Source of the DNA: UBA4744 sp035282865 | Lineage (GTDB): Bacteria > Actinomycetota > Acidimicrobiia > Spongiisociales > UBA4744 | Reading direction: 5' to 3' | Length of the DNA stretch: 23,269 nt | Assembly: GCA_035282865.1 (NCBI GenBank) | Contig: DATEVB010000110.1 | Span: 1 to 23,269 of the forward strand | Shown here: piece after piece, positions 1 to 7,549 of the stretch | Layout: each line of letters opens with the position of its first letter | Position numbering within the stretch: the stretch's first letter is position 1 | Made by a program: the position numbers and the translations under genes | Notes under the pieces: generated by a model | What the model saw: only the letters and a program-made list of their open reading frames with translations | The model's database searches: none | Told to the model about the DNA's origin: nothing

Positions 1-112
1 AGCCCGAATCGGGCTCGCCGGGGGGATCGTTCGCGACACCAAGGCGTCACCAGAAGGGCCAACCGCAGACTACCAACCCCGCAGGCAAGGCTGGCCGGTA
101 TTGTTCTCACCT
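1..112. other. Upstream intergenic stretch with a palindrome and repeat-like sequence
   Basis: Bases 1-15 form a palindrome with 7-bp arms (AGCCCGA / TCGGGCT) around a single A. It could be the end of a terminator of the gene to the left, or an operator. No T-run follows it. Bases 57-85 hold repeat-like sequence (GGCCAACCGC and a CCAACC-rich stretch) that recurs in the spacer at 3.3-3.4 kb. The reading frame of the following transporter stays open to the window edge but has no ATG or GTG here. The repeat-like content argues that the stretch is non-coding. Confidence 0.4.
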
Positions 113-1504
113 ATGGTGAAAGGGGCGGCCGAGAACACGCGGCCATTGAGTCTGGTTCGGCGAGGTTCGTTCGCTCGCCTGTGGTGGGCCGGGGTCTTTT
201 CCAGCTTCGGCGACTGGGTGGCGTTGTTCGCCACGATCGCACTGGCCGACGAACTCGGTGGGGTGGCCGGAATCCTCGTTCCTCTCTCGGCCCGCATGCT
301 TCCCGGCTTGTTGGGGGCCGTGTCCGGAGTCATGGCAGATCGGTTCAACCGCAAGTTGACGATGGTCACGGCCGACGTGGCCAGGGCTCTCCTGGTCCTC
401 TCGCTCGTGTTCGTCGACAACCTGGCCATGCTGTTCCTGGTCTCGTTTCTCATGGAGACCCTCACGCTGTTCTGGCAACCGGCCCGGGATGCCAGCCTTC
501 CCAATCTGGTCCCAACGGGCCGCCTGGTAGCCGCCAATTCCATCACGCTGGTCGCCACCTACGGCAGTCTGCCCGTCTCGTCGGCATTCTTCTCTTTCCT
601 GGTGACGGTTGCAGACTGGTTGCCGGACCTGGCCGGATTCGGCAAGGACCTTGGTCCGGCGTTCACCTTTGACGCCTTCACGTTCCTCCTCTCGGCGTTC
701 CTGGTGGCCAGGATCCCGATTCCCAGACCGGAAGTAGCCGGCCACCGCAAGGCAAAGGGTGCCTTGGATTGGAGGGCGCCGCTCCGGGATCTGAACGAAG
801 GTGTGCGGTTCGTGGTCGGCGACCCGAGCGTGCGCAACGTGATCGTGGGGATGGCCACCGCCCTCTTCGGAGCGGGCATCTTCTTCATCCTCGGTCAACC
901 GTTCTCTCGTAATGTCCTGGGAGGGGGCAATTCCGGCTTCGGGGTGCTCATCACCGCGCTGGGAAGCGGCGTCGGTGGTGGAATGCTGGTGCTCGCCACC
1001 CTGGGTTCCAGGATCGGGCGTCGCGATCTCGCCTTCGCGATCAGTCTCATCCTGACGGGGGCAGCCATCACGATGGTCACGACGATGAATTCGGTTTTCG
1101 GTGCCGCCGGCTGGTTGTTCCTGGCCGGGATCGGGGCCGGGTCGTCCTACGTCATGGGATACACCCACCTCCACGAAAGTGTTGGAGATGACATGCGCGG
1201 GAGGACCTTTGCGGCCCTCTACACGCTGGCGAGGACATCTTTGCTGATCTCGATCGCGTTGGGTGGTGCGACTGCGGCGGCGCTGGACGGCGTTCTTCCG
1301 GCGCCATTCGATAACGGGATCCGCAATTCTCTCGCCATCGGAGGGGCGATTGTCTTGTCGGCGGGCCTGGTGACGTTGTGGAATCTACGAGGCACCATCT
1401 CGGGTCCCGAATTCAGCGAGGAGACCTACCGGACGCTGAAAGACGCCAGCGATGCGTTCACATCGGTGCGGGGCCGCCGCCGGTCGGCTGAGGACGAAAG
1501 GTGA
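113..1504 (+). CDS. MFS transporter (MFS_3 / EntS-like efflux family)
   Basis: This is an integral membrane transporter of the major facilitator superfamily, about 463 residues long with roughly 12 hydrophobic segments. The motif-A-type loop GVMADRFNRKLTM after the second segment is typical of MFS drug or siderophore exporters; the substrate cannot be read from the sequence. I chose the ATG at 113, which leaves a short cytoplasmic N-terminus before the first membrane segment; a TTG at 101 is in frame. No good Shine-Dalgarno sequence is visible. The stop codon overlaps the GTG start of tmk (GTGA at 1501-1504), so the two are probably translated together. As I recall, some actinobacteria such as streptomycetes have a long membrane protein fused to thymidylate kinase. 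This split pair resembles that arrangement. Confidence 0.85.
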   Translation: MVKGAAENTRPLSLVRRGSFARLWWAGVFSSFGDWVALFATIALADELGGVAGILVPLSARMLPGLLGAVSGVMADRFNRKLTMVTADVARALLVLSLVFVDNLAMLFLVSFLMETLTLFWQPARDASLPNLVPTGRLVAANSITLVATYGSLPVSSAFFSFLVTVADWLPDLAGFGKDLGPAFTFDAFTFLLSAFLVARIPIPRPEVAGHRKAKGALDWRAPLRDLNEGVRFVVGDPSVRNVIVGMATALFGAGIFFILGQPFSRNVLGGGNSGFGVLITALGSGVGGGMLVLATLGSRIGRRDLAFAISLILTGAAITMVTTMNSVFGAAGWLFLAGIGAGSSYVMGYTHLHESVGDDMRGRTFAALYTLARTSLLISIALGGATAAALDGVLPAPFDNGIRNSLAIGGAIVLSAGLVTLWNLRGTISGPEFSEETYRTLKDASDAFTSVRGRRRSAEDER

Positions 1505-2106
1505 GCCGCGGCCGTTATATCGCCCTCGAGGGGATTGAAGGCGCCGGGAAGTCGACGATCCAGGATTACCTGGTGGGCGCACTGAGCAGTGACGGGTATG
1601 AGGTCGTCACCGTGCGAGAGCCCGGTGGCACCTCGACCGGCGAAGGAATCCGCCGGCTCTTGTTGGACGGTGAGGATATGGCGCCCTGGACCGAAGCGCT
1701 GCTGTTCGCCGCCCAGCGGTCCCAGCTCGCACAAGAAGTGATCAGGCCGGCCCTGGATCGAGGTGCATGGGTGATCGGCGACCGGTCGGTCTACTCATCC
1801 CTTGCCTATCAGGGCGGCGGGCGCGAGTTGGGAATCGATGCTGTTCGCAGGGTGAACCAAGCAGGGCTCGGCAGCACGTGGCCCGACCTGGTGATCGTGT
1901 TGGTCGTCGATCCTGAAGCGGGCCTGGCTCGCCAGGAGGGAGCGGACCGTATCGGAGGTCAGGGGGTTGAGTTCCAGCAGGCGGTGGCCCGAATCTACGG
2001 GGAACTGGCCTCGGCCGAGCCGGATCGCGTGGCGCTGGTCGATGCTTCCGGGTCCCTCGGCGAGGTCGCCGAGCAGGTCGTACAATTGGTGCGCGACCGA
2101 TGGTGA
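1501..2106 (+). CDS. tmk: Thymidylate kinase (dTMP kinase)
   Basis: This cytoplasmic enzyme phosphorylates dTMP to dTDP with ATP, an essential step in dTTP supply. The 201-residue length is normal. Visible motifs are the P-loop GIEGAGKST (residues 11-19), the dTMP-site motif REPGGT (39-44), the DR motif in GDRSVYSSLAYQGGGREL (about 93-110) and a LID segment with basic residues (about 145-152). The GTG start at 1501 overlaps the transporter stop by 4 nt. The 3' end overlaps holB by 7 nt. The tmk-holB pairing is common in bacteria and joins precursor synthesis to the replication clamp loader. Confidence 0.96.
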   Translation: MSRGRYIALEGIEGAGKSTIQDYLVGALSSDGYEVVTVREPGGTSTGEGIRRLLLDGEDMAPWTEALLFAAQRSQLAQEVIRPALDRGAWVIGDRSVYSSLAYQGGGRELGIDAVRRVNQAGLGSTWPDLVIVLVVDPEAGLARQEGADRIGGQGVEFQQAVARIYGELASAEPDRVALVDASGSLGEVAEQVVQLVRDRW

Positions 2107-3182
2107 GCGGGCCCTTCGCCGGGCTGATCGGACACGAACGCGTTCTCGGTCTGTTGGAGAGGGAGATCGCGGCTCCTGCTCACGCCTATCTCCTGGCCGG
2201 TCCTTCCAACGTAGGGAAAGCGACCGTAGCTCATGAGTTTGCCGCCGCCCTCCTGTGTAAACAGGCGGGACGGCATGATTCCCCCTGCTCGTCCTGTCGG
2301 CGGGCCGCCTCGGGGAACCATCCGGATCTCATCGCCGTCGAGCCCGACGGGAGAACGGCATTGTCGGTCGAGCAAGCCCGGGCGACGGTCGCCCAGGCGC
2401 CCATGTCGCCCGTCGAAGGAGACAGGAAGGTGTTCGTCTTCGACGAAGCGGGCTCCATGTCCGAACAAGCGGCTAATGCTCTCTTGAAGACGCTCGAGGA
2501 ACCGACCCCGTCTACGGTCTTCGTGCTGGTGGTGGAATCAGAAGATGATCTCCCGGCAACCATCGCCAGCCGGTGCCGCACCGTGCAATTCGGCCGGGTG
2601 CGGGAAGAGACCCTCATCGCGGCCCTTGAAGAGCGCGGCATCGGAGCCGGGCAAGCCGGAGAGGCGGCTCGGATCTCAGGAGGCCGTCCCGGCCTGGCGT
2701 TGGGTTTGGCCACCAACCCGGACGTGGCCGCCTACCGGGACGTGTGGCTCAGTGTGCCCGTACGGGTGTCGCCTCATCCGGGAGAAGCATTCCGTTTGGC
2801 CGATGAGGTGCTCGAGGCGGCCGAGCCATTGCTGAAAACACTCGACGCACGGCAGACAGGCGAAGAGACCGATGACCTTCCACCCTCGACGCTCAAAGTC
2901 CTCCGGGAGCGCTACGAGCGCGACCGTCGCAGGGAGAAGCGGGCTCTCCATGTGACCGGCCTGGAGATTCTCGCATCCTGGTACGCCGACGCAGCCTCCG
3001 CTCAGTTCGGGGGACCGGTTCGTAATCATGACATCCCGGCGGCCACGCTGGCGATGATTCGACCGGACGCGGCGGTGGCCAACGCCGAGAGAGTGCTGAA
3101 CGCGGTGACCGAGTTGCAGGCGAACCAGCGTCCCCAGCTGGTGTTCGCGGCGTTGTTCGCCGAACTGACTCCGGCGACCTGA
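2100..3182 (+). CDS. holB: DNA polymerase III delta' subunit (clamp loader)
   Basis: This 360-residue AAA+ protein is the delta' subunit of the clamp-loader complex that places the beta sliding clamp on DNA. It has a degenerate P-loop GPSNVGK (34-40), the family signature DEAGSM...NALLKTLEEP (115-135) and the SRC sensor motif (157-159). The zinc-binding module is unusual. Cys53, Cys63 and Cys66 are present, and the following HPD (74-76) fixes the alignment, but the position of the second of four usual cysteines is Asp60 (with His59 beside it). The ATG at 2100 overlaps tmk by 7 nt; an in-frame GTG at 2103 would give a 4-nt overlap. The gene is the last of its operon, followed by a convergent tRNA. 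Confidence 0.93.
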   Translation: MVSGPFAGLIGHERVLGLLEREIAAPAHAYLLAGPSNVGKATVAHEFAAALLCKQAGRHDSPCSSCRRAASGNHPDLIAVEPDGRTALSVEQARATVAQAPMSPVEGDRKVFVFDEAGSMSEQAANALLKTLEEPTPSTVFVLVVESEDDLPATIASRCRTVQFGRVREETLIAALEERGIGAGQAGEAARISGGRPGLALGLATNPDVAAYRDVWLSVPVRVSPHPGEAFRLADEVLEAAEPLLKTLDARQTGEETDDLPPSTLKVLRERYERDRRREKRALHVTGLEILASWYADAASAQFGGPVRNHDIPAATLAMIRPDAAVANAERVLNAVTELQANQRPQLVFAALFAELTPAT

Positions 3183-3200
3183 CCAATGCCGGCGAACGGG

Positions 3201-3272
3201 AGCCGGAGCGGGGATTTGAACCCCGGACCTGCTCATTACGAGTGAGCTGCTCTACCCCTGAGCTACTCCGGC
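3201..3272 (-). tRNA. tRNA-Thr (anticodon CGT)
   Basis: The minus strand folds into a full 72-nt cloverleaf. The acceptor is GCCGGAG paired with CTCCGGC, with U as discriminator. The D-arm is GCTC..GAGC, the anticodon stem is GCTCA/TGAGC with loop CTCGTAA, and the T-arm is CGGGG-TTCAAAT-CCCCG. The anticodon is CGT, which reads ACG (Thr). The 3' CCA is not encoded. There is no intron and no mismatch in the acceptor, anticodon or T stems. It lies convergent to holB, 18 bp past its stop codon. Confidence 0.96.
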
Positions 3273-3459
3273 GCGGCGCATAAGTTAGCAGCGGGCGGCC
3301 GGAAGCCGGCAACCTGCGGCGGTAGGTAGTCGGCTCACGGCAACCGCCATCTGCCAACCACGGACCACAAGAAGACGAACTGCAGACGGCCAACCGCCTA
3401 CCGTCGGCCACTTCCAACTTCGTACTTCTTACCTCCTCAGGTATCGTCCTGACTGTCCG
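3273..3459. repeat. Spacer with degenerate GCCAACCGC-type repeats
   Basis: This spacer lies between the tRNA gene and the sigma factor gene and shows no coding potential. It contains several related short units: GGCAACCGCC (3339-3348), TGCCAACCAC (3352-3361), GGCCAACCGC (3388-3397) and GGCCACTTCC (3407-3416). CGGTAGG (3320-3326) and CCTACCG (3397-3403) form a distant inverted pair. The reverse complement of 3313-3331 matches 68-85 with one mismatch and one gap. It may be a decayed dispersed intergenic repeat. It should also contain the sigma-factor promoter, which I cannot place with confidence. Confidence 0.35.
3282..3312 (-). promoter_or_regulatory. Candidate promoter of tRNA-Thr
   Basis: On the minus strand, TTGCCG (3312-3307) and TAACTT (3287-3282) look like -35 and -10 boxes with a 19-nt spacer. 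The -10 box ends 9 nt before the mature tRNA 5' end, a suitable distance for a short leader. The spacer is one or two nt longer than ideal, and no experimental support can be read from sequence. Confidence 0.3.
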
Positions 3460-4056
3460 ATGGGGGAGCCCTGGTTGGCTGATCAGGCCGATTTCGAGAG
3501 AGACGCCATGCAGTACGCGCCGCAGTTGTATTCGGCTGCGCTCCGAATGACACGGAACACGGCCGACGCCGAGGACGTCGTGCAGGAGACGTTCCTCAAG
3601 GCATACCGGGCGTATCACACTTTTCAGGAGGGGACCAACCTGAAAGCCTGGTTGTATCGCATCCTCACCAACACGTACATCAACAGGTATCGAAAGCAAG
3701 CGAAGCGGCCAACCGAGGTCGACTTTGGCGAGGTCGAGGATCTGTACCTCTACAAGCGACTGGGTGCGGAGCAACCGAGCGGCGCCTCGCGGAGTGCCGA
3801 AGAGGAAGTGCTCGAACAGTTCGTCGAAGCCGATGTGAAAGCAGCCGTCGAGGATCTACCCGAGCACTTCCGGATGCCCGTACTTCTGGCCGACGTGGAG
3901 GGTTTTTCTTACAAGGAGATTGCAGAAATCTTGGACATTCCCATCGGAACCGTGATGTCGCGACTCCACCGGGGAAGAAAGGCGCTCGAAAAGGCGTTAT
4001 GGGCGTTTGCAGAGCAACACGGGCTCACTGGAGAACAGGTGGCAGGAGATGAGTAA
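3460..4056 (+). CDS. sigR: ECF sigma factor, SigR/SigH type
   Basis: This is an RNA polymerase sigma factor of the extracytoplasmic-function class. In the SigR (Streptomyces) / SigH (Mycobacterium) group it directs the thiol-oxidative-stress regulon. Region 2 spans about residues 15-85, with the signature ALRMTRNTADAEDVVQETFL. Region 4 spans about 126-180, with a helix-turn-helix in FSYKEIAEILDIPIGTVMSR. The next gene, overlapping by 8 nt, encodes a zinc-binding anti-sigma factor, which supports the SigR-type call. The ATG at 3460 has no clear Shine-Dalgarno sequence. A TTG at 3475 lies 7 nt after GGAG (3464-3467) and is a realistic alternative start that removes five residues. I do not see a clear SigR-type autoregulatory promoter (GGAAT/GTT). 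Confidence 0.92.
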   Translation: MGEPWLADQADFERDAMQYAPQLYSAALRMTRNTADAEDVVQETFLKAYRAYHTFQEGTNLKAWLYRILTNTYINRYRKQAKRPTEVDFGEVEDLYLYKRLGAEQPSGASRSAEEEVLEQFVEADVKAAVEDLPEHFRMPVLLADVEGFSYKEIAEILDIPIGTVMSRLHRGRKALEKALWAFAEQHGLTGEQVAGDE

Positions 4057-4315
4057 GCACATCTGCGAAGATGCGGTGGCGGAGGTCTACTTCTACCTGG
4101 ACGGTGAGCTCGGCCGGCTGAAGAAAGCCCGCATCAAACGTCACCTGAAGAAATGCCCGCCCTGCATGGGGGCGTTTAGTTTTGAGAGCCGCCTGAAGAG
4201 CATTGTGCAGGAGCGGCTCCGCGAAGAACCACGGCCTGAAGTGATGGATCGTCTGCGAGGCTTCCTCGAGGAAAACGAACCGGGTTTCGGGAAACAGACG
4301 TCGGCAGGCTCCTAG
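4049..4315 (+). CDS. rsrA: Zinc-binding anti-sigma factor, RsrA/RshA type
   Basis: This small 88-residue cytoplasmic protein carries the ZAS zinc motif. His32-x3-Cys36-x2-Cys39 lies in HLKKCPPC, with an N-terminal Cys6 at the position of the fourth ligand. In this family the reduced, zinc-bound protein holds its sigma factor inactive; disulfide formation ejects zinc and frees the sigma. The partner is the sigma factor encoded immediately upstream. I chose the ATG at 4049, which overlaps the sigma stop by 8 nt and follows AGGTGG (4037-4042) by 6 nt; an upstream in-frame TTG would only add unconserved residues. All redox-relevant residues expected for the family are present. Confidence 0.9.
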   Translation: MSKHICEDAVAEVYFYLDGELGRLKKARIKRHLKKCPPCMGAFSFESRLKSIVQERLREEPRPEVMDRLRGFLEENEPGFGKQTSAGS

Positions 4316-4348
4316 CTCACGCCGGCGGCGGGTTAGGCTGTAACGGTC

Positions 4349-4663
4349 ATGTCTCATCTTCACCGCCGATCTCTGGCTCTCCTCGTCATCGGGTTGCTGG
4401 TCTTGATCCTTGCCCCGGCCGGGCTGGCTCAAGTGGAGACACCTACGGAAACCACCAACACGACGGTCGAACAGGGTGCGGTGGTCGATGTGCCCGAGCC
4501 TGCCGTCGAGATCGTTCCCGAGGCGCCGGCCGAGGTGCAGCCGGCGTGGACGTTCCGATATCTGGTCCCGACTTCGTTGGTGATCGCTCTGCTGGTGGTC
4601 GTGGGGAGCATCGTGGCCTACTTCCTCAAAGTGGTGCGAACCAGGTACCGGCTCATCCAGTGA
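4349..4663 (+). CDS. Small secreted/membrane-anchored protein of unknown function
   Basis: I do not recognise a family for this 104-residue protein. The N-terminus looks like a Sec signal peptide: basic residues, a hydrophobic core at about 9-23, and a likely cleavage site after AGLA (about 24-27). A Thr/Glu/Pro/Val-rich acidic stretch of about 40 residues follows. Residues about 72-92 form a transmembrane helix, and the short C-terminal tail is basic. This predicts a small extracytoplasmic domain with one remaining anchor. There is no Shine-Dalgarno sequence. A TAGGCT hexamer 9 nt upstream of the ATG could be a -10 box for a leaderless transcript. The stop overlaps the GTG start of the zincin gene (GTGA at 4660-4663), so the two products may work together. 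Confidence 0.7.
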   Translation: MSHLHRRSLALLVIGLLVLILAPAGLAQVETPTETTNTTVEQGAVVDVPEPAVEIVPEAPAEVQPAWTFRYLVPTSLVIALLVVVGSIVAYFLKVVRTRYRLIQ

Positions 4664-5715
4664 GCGGCCGGATTCCCTGGTCGTTAGCGGCCGGAATAGC
4701 CAGGAGAGTGGCCGGCCGTTATCCGCTCGGGGGTACCTACCACGAAGGTCTCCTTCGCAGCCAGGCTCCAGAGTTCGTGGCTCGAGCGGGTCGGTTGGTG
4801 ATGGAGGAGACCGGCCTGACGGGTCCCGGTGTGCCGCGGGTGGCGGTAGTGTCCCGCGCCGAGTGGGCGGAGCGGAACATCCGGTTCTTCTCGAAGATGC
4901 TGGAGCCCGCAGACGATCGCCTGACAGAGCGCTTCCAGAAGTCTGGTCTGGTCGGAAAGGCCGCCGCCCTCACGTCCGAACGACTCGTGGCGGCGGAGAT
5001 GGGGGCGCTGCTGGGTTTCATGGCCCGACGAGTGTTGGGTCAGTACGAACTGGTGTTGCCGGCCGACGAGGACGACGACGGCGACACGGTGTACCTGGTC
5101 GGTGAGAACGTCTTGAGTCTGGAGCGGACCCACCAGTTCCGTCCCCTCGAGTTCCGCTTCTGGTTGGCGTTGCATGAGTGCACGCACCGGTTGCAGTTCG
5201 TGGGGATCCCCTGGATGCAGGGCTACTTCCTCGGGATGGTTCAGGAACTGGTGGCCACCGCTCAACCCGAGCCGGGACGTTTCGGGCGTCTCGTTGCGGA
5301 AGCTCGAGCCGCCGCCGCCGAAGGTCGCCCTCTGGTTGGCGATACGGGGCTGCTGGGCCTTTTTGCCACCGATGACCAGCGAGCGTTGCTGGACCGGGTC
5401 CAGGCGTTGATGTCGTTCCTGGAGGGACACGGTCATGTGGTGATGGACCGAATCGGTGGTCGCGTGCTGGTTACCCAGCAGCGGATGTCGGACACCTTGA
5501 AGCAACGTCGCAAAGATCCCCGTACGGCGGCTTTGTACCGCCTGACCGGTCTCGAAATGAAGATGCGCCAATACGAGCTCGGTGGGCGGTTCGTGCTGGG
5601 GGTCGAGAAGCGGGCCGGGTGGAGCGCGCTGGACCGGGCCTGGCAAAGCCCCGAGCATCTGCCGACGTTGGACGAGATCGAGCATCCGGAACGATGGCTG
5701 GCTCGCGTCGCCTGA
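4660..5715 (+). CDS. Zincin-like putative metalloprotease (DUF2342 / 'F420 biosynthesis-associated')
   Basis: This 351-residue protein belongs to the actinobacterial DUF2342 zincin-like family (M. tuberculosis Rv3626c group). Some annotation systems name it a coenzyme-F420-associated protein because of its phylogenetic distribution, but its substrate is unknown to me. The zinc motif HECTH lies at residues 172-176, followed by an amphipathic stretch. There is no signal peptide, so it is probably cytoplasmic or membrane-associated. I chose the GTG at 4660 because the family N-terminus (about PWSLAAGIARRVAG) begins right after it and it gives a 4-nt overlap with the preceding gene. The frame is open further upstream, but those residues are the out-of-frame reading of the previous gene. 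The position directly before tilS and hpt matches mycobacteria. Confidence 0.85.
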   Translation: MSGRIPWSLAAGIARRVAGRYPLGGTYHEGLLRSQAPEFVARAGRLVMEETGLTGPGVPRVAVVSRAEWAERNIRFFSKMLEPADDRLTERFQKSGLVGKAAALTSERLVAAEMGALLGFMARRVLGQYELVLPADEDDDGDTVYLVGENVLSLERTHQFRPLEFRFWLALHECTHRLQFVGIPWMQGYFLGMVQELVATAQPEPGRFGRLVAEARAAAAEGRPLVGDTGLLGLFATDDQRALLDRVQALMSFLEGHGHVVMDRIGGRVLVTQQRMSDTLKQRRKDPRTAALYRLTGLEMKMRQYELGGRFVLGVEKRAGWSALDRAWQSPEHLPTLDEIEHPERWLARVA

Positions 5716-7025
5716 CCGGCCTGAGCGGAGACGTTCTCGCCAGCGTTGAGGAACACCTGCCGGATGGGCGCCTGGTCGTTGCCTTGAGCGGAGGTGCCGA
5801 CAGCGCCGTATGTGCCTGGGCTGCTAATCGGCTCAGGGGAGGGGTGCGGGCGGTGCACGTCGACCATGGATGGCCGGCATCAGCCGCCCTGCGTCGGGCC
5901 GCGCAGCAGGTGGCCGGGCACCTCGGTCTTGGCATCTCGGTGGTCGAAACGCAAGTTGAACCCGGCCCGTCCCCGGAGGGGCAGGCCCGGCTCGCTCGGT
6001 ATGAAGCCTTAGAGGATGAGCTTGCCTCGGACGAGTGGCTGCTCACCGGGCACACGATGGATGACCAGGCAGAGACGGTCCTCGGCAATCTCCTGCGGGG
6101 TGCCGGCGCGGCGGGATTGTCGGGCATTCCAAGACGCAGGGGGCGGATCGTCCGACCCCTGCTGGACGTTGCCCGGGCCGCAACGCGGGAACTGGCGGCG
6201 TTGCTCGGGCTGCCCTGGGCAGACGATCCGACCAACCTGGACACTGCGCTGCGTCGTAATGCGCTGCGTCGTGATGTCATCCCTTACCTCGAAACCCGCA
6301 TCAACCCTTCCGTCCGGGCCGCGCTGGTCCGGCTGGCCTCCGCCGTCGATGAAGACGAGCGGTTCCTCGACGAAACGGCCCGGGCCATTCCGATTGAGAC
6401 CAGCGGCTCGACGGTACGCTTGCCGGCACCGCTGCTGGCTACGGTGCCGAATCCAGTGGCGGCTCGGGCTGCTCGCCGGGCACTGCGGGAGATCCACCAT
6501 GGCTATCCCGGTTCGTCGGCCGACGTGGCGGCGATCCTGTCGGTTGCCAAGGGCGGTCGTCCTGTCGAACTGGCCGGTTCGGTGCGGCTGGAGCGGAACG
6601 GCGTCTGGGTCACCCTCGAACGGCCGGACCTTCCGACGAGTCCGTCACCGACACCGTGGCCGTTCCCCGGGATCGTTCGGGCCGGGTCGTGGAACTTCGA
6701 GGCGTGGTTGGAAGTGACTCCACCACTCGTGTTCCCCCTGTCCCCATTCGCGGAAGTGTTCGACGCCGACACCATGCCGGCGTCGGTCACGGTGCGCACG
6801 ATGGAGCCCGGTGACCACGTCGCCATCGTCGGAGGCACCAAACCCCTCACCGACGTCCTGGCTGAAGCGCGCATCACGCCCGCTCAACGATCGAGGTGGC
6901 CGGTCGTGGCGACGAACGGTGATGTGATCTGGGTTCCGGGGGTGCGGAGGGCCGATGCCGGTTGGGTGGGTAGGGCAACCAGGCGCTACCTTTGGGTTCG
7001 CGCCACAGTGGAGGAAAGCTCGTGA
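5694..7025 (+). CDS. tilS: tRNA(Ile)-lysidine synthetase
   Basis: TilS uses ATP and lysine to convert the wobble cytidine of the CAU-anticodon tRNA-Ile to lysidine, so that it reads AUA; the enzyme is essential in most bacteria. The product is 443 residues. The PP-loop SGGADS lies at 32-37, followed by the family blocks HTMDDQAETVLGNLLRG, IVRPLLD and DDPTNLD..LRRNALRRDVIP. The C-terminal substrate-binding domain is present (about 365-435, beginning VTVRTMEPGD). I chose the ATG at 5694, which overlaps the zincin gene by 22 nt; the sequence further upstream is only the zincin gene read in another frame. The stop overlaps the hpt start by 4 nt. Confidence 0.94.
   Translation: MAGSRRLTGLSGDVLASVEEHLPDGRLVVALSGGADSAVCAWAANRLRGGVRAVHVDHGWPASAALRRAAQQVAGHLGLGISVVETQVEPGPSPEGQARLARYEALEDELASDEWLLTGHTMDDQAETVLGNLLRGAGAAGLSGIPRRRGRIVRPLLDVARAATRELAALLGLPWADDPTNLDTALRRNALRRDVIPYLETRINPSVRAALVRLASAVDEDERFLDETARAIPIETSGSTVRLPAPLLATVPNPVAARAARRALREIHHGYPGSSADVAAILSVAKGGRPVELAGSVRLERNGVWVTLERPDLPTSPSPTPWPFPGIVRAGSWNFEAWLEVTPPLVFPLSPFAEVFDADTMPASVTVRTMEPGDHVAIVGGTKPLTDVLAEARITPAQRSRWPVVATNGDVIWVPGVRRADAGWVGRATRRYLWVRATVEESS
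7010..7017 (+). promoter_or_regulatory. Ribosome binding site of hpt
   Basis: GGAGGAAA lies inside the end of tilS, 4 nt before the GTG at 7022. It selects this non-ATG start over an in-frame upstream start that would overlap tilS by more. Confidence 0.7.
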
Positions 7026-7549
7026 AAGTCGGGAAGGTACTGATCTCTGCCGAAGAGATCGCCGCCAAGCTGGAGGAGATGGGGGGCACCATCTCCTCCG
7101 ACTATCAAGGCAAAGATCTCCTGATGGTAGGTGTCTTGAAGGGGGCGTTCATCGTCATGGCCGACCTGGCGCGTCATATCGAGCTGCCGGTCGAGTTCGA
7201 CTTCATGGCCGTGTCGTCGTATGGCGCGGCCACCCAGACATCCGGGGTCGTGCGGATCCTCAAAGACCTCGATCAGGAAATCGCCGGACGTCATGTGCTC
7301 ATTGTCGAGGACATCATCGATTCCGGGCTGACGCTCAACTACCTCCTCAAGAGTCTGCGAGTGCGGCGCCCGGAGTCGCTGGAGGTGGCCGCCCTGCTGG
7401 TCAAAGAAGGTATCGAGCGAACCCCGCTCGATATCAAATACACAGGTTTCACCATCGGCCCCGAGTTTGTGATCGGCTACGGGCTCGACTACGCGGGAAA
7501 GTTCCGGAACCTGCCCTATGTGGGCGTCATGGACGAGGATTCGCGGTAA
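7022..7549 (+). CDS. hpt: Hypoxanthine phosphoribosyltransferase
   Basis: This enzyme salvages hypoxanthine or guanine by transferring them to PRPP, giving IMP or GMP. The product is 175 residues, normal for the family. The PRPP-binding motif VLIVEDIIDSGLT lies at 92-104, the LKGAF loop at about 39-43, and the C-terminal GYGLDYAGKFRNLPYVG block is intact. The GTG at 7022 overlaps the tilS stop by 4 nt and has a strong Shine-Dalgarno sequence (GGAGGAAA, 7010-7017), which decides the start. The tilS-hpt-ftsH order is widely conserved in bacteria. Confidence 0.95.
   Translation: MKVGKVLISAEEIAAKLEEMGGTISSDYQGKDLLMVGVLKGAFIVMADLARHIELPVEFDFMAVSSYGAATQTSGVVRILKDLDQEIAGRHVLIVEDIIDSGLTLNYLLKSLRVRRPESLEVAALLVKEGIERTPLDIKYTGFTIGPEFVIGYGLDYAGKFRNLPYVGVMDEDSR

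Noticed and set aside
107..1174. A 355-codon minus-strand frame opposite the MFS transporter
   Set aside because: It is highly charged and without family resemblance; the plus-strand transporter explains the codon pattern.
4684..5685. A 333-codon minus-strand frame opposite the zincin gene
   Set aside because: It is antisense to a conserved family with an HECTH motif; its composition is that of a shadow frame.
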